Source: Rhineura floridana (taxonomy: Eukaryota > Chordata > Lepidosauria > Squamata > Rhineuridae). Taken from it: a DNA stretch of 64,000 bases. A model generated the notes under the pieces. That model ran no database searches. It was not told where the DNA came from and saw nothing but the letters and a program-made list of their open reading frames with translations. Below, piece after piece: positions 58,301 to 64,000 of the stretch. How positions within the stretch are numbered: position 1 is the stretch's first letter; each line of letters begins with the position of its first letter. The position numbers were made by a program, and so were the translations under genes. Location: contig NC_084489.1 in the NCBI RefSeq assembly GCF_030035675.1, positions 38,446,340-38,510,339 of the forward strand. The letters are read 5' to 3'.

Positions 58301-61300
58301 GGAAACCATATTAATGAGCATTAGCCTCTTAATTATCCTCCTGGCTATGTCACAGGGACACATTCATGCTTTTTCTTTGTGTAATAACTTTTTATAAAGA
58401 AGTATTTTTAAACTGATCATTAATTTTATGACTGCAGAAATGAGATGCAAAATTTATGCTGTTGTCATTGGCACAGGCTCAAGGCATTGCTGACATTATG
58501 CATGATTATAATGGAATGGCTGCCCGCTAATGAGTCTGTAGACATTTCGTTTGAACATGCCTTGCTTTTAGATGTCTGATTAGGCTGTAATGCTTTCAAT
58601 TATGCCTGCAAATTGTATTGGATACATTTACCTGATGCTCATTGTTCCTTTGTAGTTTAGTTTTCTATTACATAGATACCAATTGAACACTTTGCTTTAT
58701 TTATTTCTTTTCCCCTCTCAGGTATGCTAGTAGACACATGGCACCTGTCGAAGGGGCACATTTTTGGTGTTAGGCTGCTCAACAGTGGCTCCACTGACAG
58801 AATGAAGGGGCAGTATTCATTGTTTCAAATGTAGTTCCCTTTCACAAGCTGTAGAGTGTTGGCCATAGGTCAAAACCGTTGAAAAAATATGTAAAATCAG
58901 TTTTTAAAAAAAGTTAGTAAGTTTGAGTCCATTAAAGTGAATTGGATTGCATCTTTCATCACATGAATTTTTCTTTGGCTCTTACAACATTTTTTTGTTG
59001 AAGGAAAAGCCGTTGTATGAAAGAGTGCACTGGTATGTTTGGTTTAGTTTTAAGTATGCTGTGTATCTTGTCTAAATCTTTCAAGGAGGAAGTAGCCCAC
59101 TTAACGTTGGCTTTTTGAATGGACAAATTTAGCAGATATAAAGACATCTGGTGTTTTTAATGCCTTTCCACAAATCTCTGAGGCTTTGAGTAGGTTTCTT
59201 TGTGCTACTATCCTCAAAAATGTCAAGAAACATAATCAGGGCTGTGTATGCTCTGCATAAAATTCTTGCTAAATCCAAATTCTCATCTGAATCCAAATGT
59301 ACTTGTTCCAAAAGAAGTCCGTGAGAAGAGCCCTGCTGGATGAAGCTAAAGGCCCATCTATTTCAGCATCCTGCTTCCCACGGTGGCTAACCAGATCCCT
59401 CTGGGAAGACCACAAGCAGGGCATGAAATCAAAAGTTCTCTGCCACTGTTGTTCCCCAGCAACCGGGGGAAAGAAAAACTTGCCTTCCATGATCCAAGAC
59501 AATTTGCCTTATTACATGGAAATGAAAAAAGAGTTTGCTGATGTTCAGGAATCCACAGTTTTGGCTTGGGTTAGTTGCCAATGTTGGGTGGTATTCAGTG
59601 CTGTTCCTACTCAGAGTAGACCCACTGAAGTTAATGAACTTAAGTTAGTCATGCCTGTTAACTTTAATGAGCCTACTCTGAGTAGGACTAGCATTGAATG
59701 CCACCCATTGTCTTCAACTCCCCACAGGTCTTCTTGGGGAGAGAGGCCTTTTCCATCCCTGATCTGGTAGTTAGGTACCTCATGCTTCCCAAATCTCAGC
59801 CATGTGCTCTCATGCTGAGCTCCCCCTCCCATGGAGAGCATTGCCCAAATCCCATCCCACCACCCAACCGGAGAGATGCACAAGAGCAGCTGTCATGAGG
59901 GAAGACACAGAAAAGTGAGGTTGTGGATGAGGTAGCTGGAGGGAACAAAGAGCAGGCTAAAGCAGGAGGAGAGCCAGCTGAAATAGAACTCTCACCTCAT
60001 TCTTTTTGGCTGGTTCTTCAGATGTTCTGGAGAAGCAAGAGAAGAACACCCCAGACCCAAGCCTGTAGTCTCAGCTGCAAGAGTTAGAGAGAAGAGCTGG
60101 ATGCTGACCCCAGATTGCTGTTGCTGTTCCAATTCCTCCCAGCATATCTGAGGAAAAGGAGGGATGCCCATCCTTGAGCTGGTTCTGCCTGTTTCAGTCC
60201 TCTTCCTTTCCCTCCTGGGAGCTCCCTAGCCCCCCATGCCTTTCCTGCCAGGTCCATCTTGGTATCCCCCAGCTGTTGGATGGCATGGCGATACAACAGT
60301 GTGAGTTGGGTAGCATCAGTGATGTGGGTTATATAGAATTTTTTCTAATGCTCTTCCTTGCTGACCTTGAGGCCTGTGAGTTTTGTCAGCTATGGCTTAT
60401 TTTGCTTTTTGCTTGTTTGCTTTTTGCTCTGTGGCTACTATGGACAAGGGGTGGGAGGTTCTTGCCGTGGATGCTTGTTGGCAACAATTCATACCACTCA
60501 GGATGAGAACCTGGATGGATTTGGAGAGTGGGGTAAAAGGTGTTAAGTTGCTCAAAGGCCACAGAGTGAGAGTCTGCTGTTTGTGTGAGAGATAGTAGGG
60601 GGGAGTGAGTGGGCTGCCATAAGTGCAAAAATTTGAAGGGGGAGTTGTTGTTCAGACTATTGGTTGTTTAATCTGTTTGAATGTCATATGTGTGATTTTT
60701 ACCTAGGTATTTAGTTAAATTGGAAACTTTTTTTATCCTCATTGTGGTTTTGCTTGCTTGTCGTATGACAGAATTGTGAATTCGTTTACTGGATCTGTTC
60801 ATCTGATTTTGTAATTTTTATATTTTTTATGTTTATTATTGTGTTTCCCACTCTGGGATTGAAATTATTCAACAAACAGCAGGCTATAAATATTGTAAAT
60901 AAATAAACCTGATAGGGATCTTATTTACCGTCTTTGACTGATATTTGGTAAACAAAACAAAAAAGTACTCTGTTAGTTTTATGTGCAGTATAAATAACTC
61001 TGAATCCTCCCCCAGGTGTTTTAATGGAAACGTTTGATTTGGGGCAAGGGAGTGCTTCTATAATGTGGTTTAAATGCTTCATTCAAACATTAAAAGCTTT
61101 ACCTGGAAATTATTTTTATTGGAAATAAGTAATTATTCTTTAAGCCATGGTAAGTCAACAGAACAGAAAACGAATACATATGGTACTAATTTTAGCATGC
61201 CCAAAGAGCTATGTATCAATATCTATTATATATGCATGCATACTTCCTAGGATGGTCACCTGAAAGACTGGAGTTTTGGTTGTGGCTGGTTGTGACTGGG

Positions 61301-62738
61301 GTAAGGGTTGCAAGACACCTCTGTTACTTGATCCTTCTGGTTTTCTTCACGCCTTAATTATTCAAATTCACAGAGTTTCGTCATGTATAAGCAGCACTTT
61401 GAAACTTCAGTCTGGAAATCTTGGATTAATGAGATTGTACTTTTAGAACACATGGGAATATTCTGTTCTTTCTTTATACTTTAAATGTTGCTTTCATCAG
61501 CATTCCAGAGGTTGGAAGATGCTAAGAAGGCACACTCACGCTTTTGCCATAAATAGTTGCAATTATTTTGATTCTGTACACTGTGGAGGATTCCGTTAGG
61601 ACATATCTAGATCACAAAGGAGCCCTGGGAGTTATAGTTTTGGGGGAAGCACAAGGCAATCTGGACGAACAGCTATTGTGTAGGATTTAAACTGCTGTGG
61701 AGCCTGGACATGCATTATTACTTGTATTCTGTCCTTCCTCGAAAGAGCTTAAGGAGGTAAATGTTTTTGAAGAGCGGTTACGTGAGGTGAGGGCATTTTC
61801 AGTTTATTTACTAACCTCTGTTCATAATAGTAACAAGGTTTGGTGTGACATACTTTAGTTGGCTATTGCTGCAAAAACACTGTGAAGCAAGTATTAAAGT
61901 AGCCGTGGATTTCACAACCAATAGAGACTAAAGGGTCTGTTTATATGACCAAGTGCATGTGTTGAGTGGATCTATGCTGAGTTTAGGATGTGGCTTTTAC
62001 ACTCCTGCAAGGCTGCTGAAAATTGGGTTGAGGGGTGGCATAATAGATGGTGGTTGATTGCCAGGTGGATGGGTGATGAAGCATTCATGTCACAGGTATG
62101 TCATACTACACATGGCCAAGATTAGCTGCAACAGCAAATGAATGCTTAGTACAAGGAAACCTGACTACATTACATTACCAATTGTACATCAAGCCCACAT
62201 TGCTTGTAACTAATAAAGCATGGTCCTTCTTTTCTCCCTCACCCCTTATTTCATAAAGGAAATGATGCATTTGGTTTCTTTTGGAAGGGACATGGTGGTA
62301 CTTATGAGAATAGTAGCATCTGGAGGTTGATAGTGCTTATAAACATGCTCCAGAGACAGTTCCTCATTCAAACACTTCAGGTTGGATCCAGAATAAAGTT
62401 GATTGAACTTGGCTCCATTGAAATCAATGGGATGTTAACTCTGGATTCAATTCTTCCTGTCTCATACCTTCCTGTAATTTTTATCAGAATATGCTTCTGA
62501 GGTAGACAGCTTAAAGGAAAAGCTAACTTCAGGACTGTATCGTTGTCATGGTTTACTTTGAAATTCAGATTGTGATAAATGTGTAGATAGGAGCATGCTT
62601 TAACCACTGATAAATATTTGGTTTGTGCAGGAGAGCTAGAAGATGGAGAAGAGCATGAAGGCCCTTGCCCTGTGCCTCCGGACAATCTCTCTCTAGCATC
62701 TGACCGCTATGATAAAGAGGATGAAGGCCCCTCTGATG
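40089..62738 (+). CDS. SKAP2: SKAP2, exons 1-4 (5' part of gene; continues past the window)
   Basis: Four spliced exons encode the first 96 residues of Src kinase-associated phosphoprotein 2, a cytosolic adaptor of myeloid and other cells that couples Src-family kinase and integrin signalling to actin through FYB/ADAP and related partners. The family has an N-terminal helical dimerisation region, a PH domain and a C-terminal SH3 domain; only the dimerisation region and the acidic linker lie here. Residues 8-16 (PEEISNLLA), 27-39 (KGENLSKRAKEKR) and 81-96 (SLASDRYDKEDEGPSD) match what I recall of human SKAP2 closely. All four exons join in phase (lengths 49, 106, 26 and 108 nt) and every internal boundary is AG/GT. 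Introns are 8546, 3912 and 9903 bp. The N-terminus is several residues shorter than the human one. The human paralogue SKAP1 is less similar in the exon 2 segment, so SKAP2 is preferred. Confidence 0.93.
40405..40432 (+). repeat. G-run with quadruplex potential
   Basis: Four runs of five to seven G separated by single T, about 270 bp into intron 1 of SKAP2 on the coding strand. Confidence 0.85.
41155..41297. repeat. Palindromic hAT-type element
   Basis: CAGGGATAGGGAATCTGTG at the left, ATCTGGAGGGCCACAGGTTC at the right. Confidence 0.55.
41424..41640 (-). mobile_element. CR1 3' end
   Basis: AAGAACATAAGACTCGTGCT, GGCCCATCTAGTCCAGCA and GTGGCCAACCAGATACTCAG: the reverse of the CR1 3' UTR also seen at 49556. 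Confidence 0.75.
42070..42392. mobile_element. hAT-like element split by an L2 end
   Basis: The ends CAGGGCTGTGGAGTC and GACTCCACAGCCCTG are perfect inverted partners. The 8-bp duplication GGTGTAAG / AGTGTAAG (42062-42069, 42393-42400) has one change. Inside it repeats the phrase GACTCCGACTCC in both orientations. An L2 3' end in minus orientation (about 42155-42300) interrupts it. Confidence 0.85.
43660..43795 (+). mobile_element. tRNA-derived SINE, tRNA-sense copy
   Basis: Reads in the sense direction: CTGTAGCTCAGATGTATAGC, GGTTGTAGGTCTAATCTCTGG and then CTAGATGGACCAATGG. Confidence 0.7.
45500..45555. mobile_element. 5S-type SINE body scrap
   Basis: CATAGGGTTGCCATAAGTCG and CGATCGACTTGAAGGCAGT are the inverse of the SINE body at 26672-26802. 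Confidence 0.55.
46080..46985 (-). mobile_element. Old CR1 3' part with inserted palindromes
   Basis: 46080-46150 (GTTGGATCAGGCCGAGTGCC) and 46600-46985 (TTCCATAACATGCCATTG, TTATAAACCATTATA, CCTTTTTGTATCTTCTCCAG) are the reverse CR1 UTR and RT end. Two palindromic hAT relics lie between (46180-46305 and 46330-46437). Confidence 0.65.
46976..47110. repeat. Palindromic hAT-type element
   Basis: CAGGGATGAGGAAATTGTGA at the left and ACATCTGAAGAGCCACAGG at the right. Confidence 0.55.
48684..48789 (+). CDS. SKAP2: SKAP2 coding exon 2 (dimerisation helix)
   Basis: Encodes residues 17-51, from DVDTFISDTLKGEN to IKKIKDIKS, a lysine-rich amphipathic helix that in the family forms the homodimerisation region. 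The acceptor is a long pyrimidine run ending in TTTAG and the donor is CCAA/GTAAGT. The exon enters with one base carried over and leaves with two, so it is not removable without a frame change. Confidence 0.92.
48935..49372. repeat. DNA-transposon relic with terminal inverted repeats
   Basis: TTTGCACATAACTGTAAACC near the left end and GGCTTATCATTATGTGCAAA at the right are inverted partners over about 45 bp with gaps. No open frame. Confidence 0.55.
49556..50206 (-). mobile_element. CR1 LINE 3' end
   Basis: The minus strand reads the CR1 RT C-terminus: LEYCVQFWSPHLKKDIVELE, LPYEERLQHLGLFSLGKRQI and FFSLSPNTRT, then the CR1 3' UTR to AAGAACATAAGACG. 5'-truncated, and nearly open in the RT tail, so relatively young. 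Confidence 0.88.
51216..51660 (-). mobile_element. L2-type LINE fragment
   Basis: Matches the L2 block near 15262-15435 in content (AGATCCAGAACCACCCCCAG, GCCTCCATCTTGCCCAGATT). Broken frames. An L2-type tail follows at 51838-51935. Confidence 0.65.
51838..52120. repeat. L2 tail followed by a palindromic hAT-type relic
   Basis: 51838-51935: an ATTT repeat and TTATACACCACC, minus-strand L2 end. 51979-52120: CAGGGCTAGCCAACATGATG to GGGGACCACATTGACTACCC, a palindromic relic. Confidence 0.55.
52702..52727 (+). CDS. SKAP2: SKAP2 coding exon 3 (26-nt microexon)
   Basis: Twenty-six bases encode NYPQEFPER plus the first base of a Gly codon, matching the human segment I recall as IYLQEFQDKG. It has a very strong acceptor (a long C/T tract ending in CTTCCTCAG) and a GAAAGAG/GTAAGG donor. 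The strong tract fits the need to define a microexon. Skipping it would shift the frame. Confidence 0.88.
54036..54216 (-). mobile_element. tRNA-derived SINE
   Basis: GGAACATAGGAAGCTGCCTT, GAGTCAGGCCATTGGTCC and CCTGGAGATGCCAGGGATTG: the best-preserved body in the window. The tRNA-like head is cut short at 54,216. Confidence 0.85.
54983..55740. mobile_element. DNA transposon with ~30-bp inverted ends, split by a hAT-like element
   Basis: CAGTTCACATACAATGTAAACC at the left is mirrored by GGTTTAACATTGTGTGTGATC at the right. The insert at 55205-55702 interrupts it within its TTTTAAAC sequence. Confidence 0.7.
55205..55702. mobile_element. 498-bp hAT-like non-autonomous element
   Basis: Begins CAGGGGTGTGG and ends CCTACCCCTG, with a perfect 8-bp duplication TTTTAAAC (55197-55204, 55703-55710). 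No transposase frame. Related phrases lie just outside (55800-56045). Confidence 0.88.
56650..56820 (+). mobile_element. tRNA-derived SINE, tRNA-sense copy
   Basis: CACCTTGCATGCAGGTAGTG, GGTTCAGTTCCTGGCATCTC (box B) and CCTGGAGAGCTGCCAGTAAT. Diverged at its 5' end. Confidence 0.7.
57189..57281. repeat. Short inverted repeat element
   Basis: TTTCCTCCAAAGAATCCTGG at the left and CCCAGGATTCTTTGGGGGAA at the right are inverted. A non-autonomous DNA-transposon shape. Confidence 0.6.
58170..58700. promoter_or_regulatory. Candidate conserved non-coding block in intron 3
   Basis: About 530 bp without any repeat, dense in homeodomain-type sites (TTAATTAATGAAAC, CATATTAATGAGCATTAGCC, TCATTAATTTTATGAC) and with an octamer-like ATGCAAA. 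It has the look of a vertebrate developmental enhancer, which fits the HOXA neighbourhood. It is the best such candidate in the window, but unproven. Confidence 0.4.
59322..59480 (-). mobile_element. CR1 3' end, diverged
   Basis: AGAAGAGCCCTGCTGGATGA, GGCCCATCTATTTCAGCATC and CGGTGGCTAACCAGATCCCT. Confidence 0.65.
59585..59707. mobile_element. 123-bp AGTAGACCCA palindrome, complete
   Basis: TGGGTGGTATTCAGTGCT...AGCATTGAATGCCACCCA: the arms mirror each other over about 50 bp, including CCTACTCAGAGTAG in both, around an AACTTAAGTTAGTCATG core. It is the reference copy for a family with at least eight relics in the window. Confidence 0.8.
60815..60908 (+). mobile_element. L2 3' end
   Basis: TGTTTCCCACTCTGGGATTG and AGCAGGCTATAAATATTG, then an AAAT repeat. 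Confidence 0.6.
62631..62738 (+). CDS. SKAP2: SKAP2 coding exon 4 (acidic linker)
   Basis: Encodes residues 61-96: GELEDGEEHEGPCPV, then PPDNLSLASDRYDKED and EGPSD, plus the first base of the next codon. The acceptor is TTTGTGCAG and the donor GATG/GTAAGT. The segment links the dimerisation helix to the PH domain, whose exons lie beyond the window. At residue 69 there is His (CAT at 62654-62656) where mammalian SKAP2 has the phosphorylated Tyr75 in GEEYDDPF; the second tyrosine (RYDKED) is kept. Confidence 0.92.
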
Positions 62739-64000
62739 GTAAGTGATTTTCTTTATCTCAAGGTGCAGTAATCACAGTGATTCGGTCATTTTGTTGGTGG
62801 CCAACGTTTCTGAACTGGTGTGTACTTCTTGGGAAACAGATGCATGGTGAATCAAGTGGGCCTTGTTTCATACCTTCACAAGAAGCTTAAGGAACTGAAG
62901 AGCTCTCTCTAGTGGCTAAAAAAAATTACAGTGAAACTGTTAAAACCGCACAACATGTTTGCTTGTTTAGTTTCAGTAGCAAAATAGATTGATCAGGCTT
63001 CCTCCTTGCCCTCTCACAAATGAATTGGTGACTGATACACTCAGATTTTTTCTTGAGGACAAATCTTTTGTTAATTCAACTTTCAGGTCTTACTTAATTT
63101 TATTGTACTATTTTAATGGCTTGCTGTATTTATTGTATAAATAATGGAACAGTGTATTTGATGGATTTGTGTGTGTGTGGCAAGCACCAAACAGAATGAC
63201 TTTATAAAAAATTAAATTAATTATTCTTACGATATGTCTTCAAATTTATGTACTGACTTTTTCTGGTTTGATTTCTCATTTGAATCATTTTGGCACTAAC
63301 ATTTGAACAGTTTCTCTTCCAGTTCTAAGTTTATTATATATCAAATTTTAATCATTCTTACATTTTGAAGATAAGAATGATAGAATATATTATAGCGATT
63401 ATTGCATCATGGCTTGTAGCAACCTTTTTCTACTAGTTATTTGACAATGTTTGATAAATCTCAATCTGTGTATGCATTCCGATGCATATTTATTTGTTCA
63501 AAAATTTAGACTTGGAAGTAATATATTTTGCCATCATATGATGATCAAACTGTGCAGCTCCATTTCAATTGCTGAATGAATATATGCTTCCTGCAACATG
63601 CTATTCCACATTTTATGCTTTTCAGATTATTCCCTTTGGAAACATATATTGCTTTTATGAGATATAAAATTATGTCTATGGCAGAACAGGGATAAATCAA
63701 ATATGTGCATAAGTGATAAACGCTCTAACAACTGATTCAGAATATGAGATCTTTATTCTTAGAACTCTTTAAATTGGATAGTGCTAACAGTTCAGTTCTG
63801 TTGAATTCACCTCGTGTTAGGATAAAGGAAAGCTGTTACCAATAAAATAACCTTTTCACTACCCCTTCTTATATTTCTTGGCAAAACAGATTCTGTGCAG
63901 TTCTTAGACTGATTCCTCTCTTTCCTCGTACCCTTCCAGCCCCAAAGCATTAAACAGTAAAGACAGAAGTGGCTTATATTCGTGCACAATATGGTGCTAT
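62739..64000 (+). other. SKAP2 intron 4 (5' part)
   Basis: AT-rich sequence to the window end. No PH-domain exon is visible and I recognise no repeat. Confidence 0.6.

Larger units (their letters stand above)
52728..62630 (+). other. SKAP2 intron 3
   Basis: 9.9 kb. It holds a tRNA-SINE (54036-54216), nested DNA transposons (54983-55740), a tRNA-sense SINE (56650-56820), an inverted repeat (57189-57281), a repeat-free AT-rich block that looks conserved (58170-58700), a CR1 3' end (59322-59480) and a full palindrome (59585-59707). 52740-54030, 59710-60810 and 60910-62370 show no element I recognise. 56050-56500 is G+C-rich with long chance reading frames but no similarity. Confidence 0.6.

Noticed and set aside
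59297-59770. 157-codon plus-strand frame
   Set aside because: It runs across a CR1 end and the palindrome at 59585, so it is made of unrelated repeat pieces.

Overview
The window is vertebrate, most likely from a squamate reptile (probably a lizard). The evidence is the AT-rich spaced-out gene structure, CR1 and L2 LINEs with reptile-type 3' ends, a tRNA-derived SINE read here mostly in reverse, a 5S-headed SINE, and many short palindromic DNA-transposon remnants. I can support only one host gene. It is the 5' part of SKAP2 on the + strand: a CpG-rich promoter near 39,700-40,330 and four coding exons at 40089-40137, 48684-48789, 52702-52727 and 62631-62738. They join in phase into 96 codons plus one base that match the start of SKAP2. 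The gene runs off the right edge before the PH and SH3 domains.

Positions 1 to about 39,700 are gene-free as far as I can see. In vertebrates SKAP2 is the neighbour of the HOXA cluster, so this is probably the SKAP2-HOXA1 interval (inference from known synteny). It is filled with transposon remnants plus a few repeat-free AT-rich blocks that look like old conserved non-coding DNA (near 27.5-28.6 kb and 36.3 kb; a further one lies in SKAP2 intron 3 near 58.2-58.7 kb).

The most striking structure is a three-layer nest at 6002-16965. A 5'-truncated APE-type LINE (+) was split by an L2 LINE (-, 7121-15435), and that L2 was split by a gammaretrovirus-like endogenous retrovirus (7368-14775). The provirus has nearly identical LTRs, a proline-tRNA primer site, a polypurine tract and a 4-bp target duplication. 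Its inside is a broken fossil: only a gag matrix start and the end of an env transmembrane subunit can be recognised.

Other well-bounded insertions are two solo LTRs with 5-bp target duplications, a family of 138-bp palindromic hAT-type elements with 8-bp duplications, larger hAT-like elements nested in other repeats, a 39-bp LINE-end insertion with a 16-bp target duplication, and a 290-bp local duplication. I found no new biological system, no CRISPR array, no RNA gene and no bacterial-type operon. What is notable is the insertion archaeology and the SKAP2 5' end, including an apparent loss of a tyrosine that is a phosphorylation site in mammalian SKAP2.
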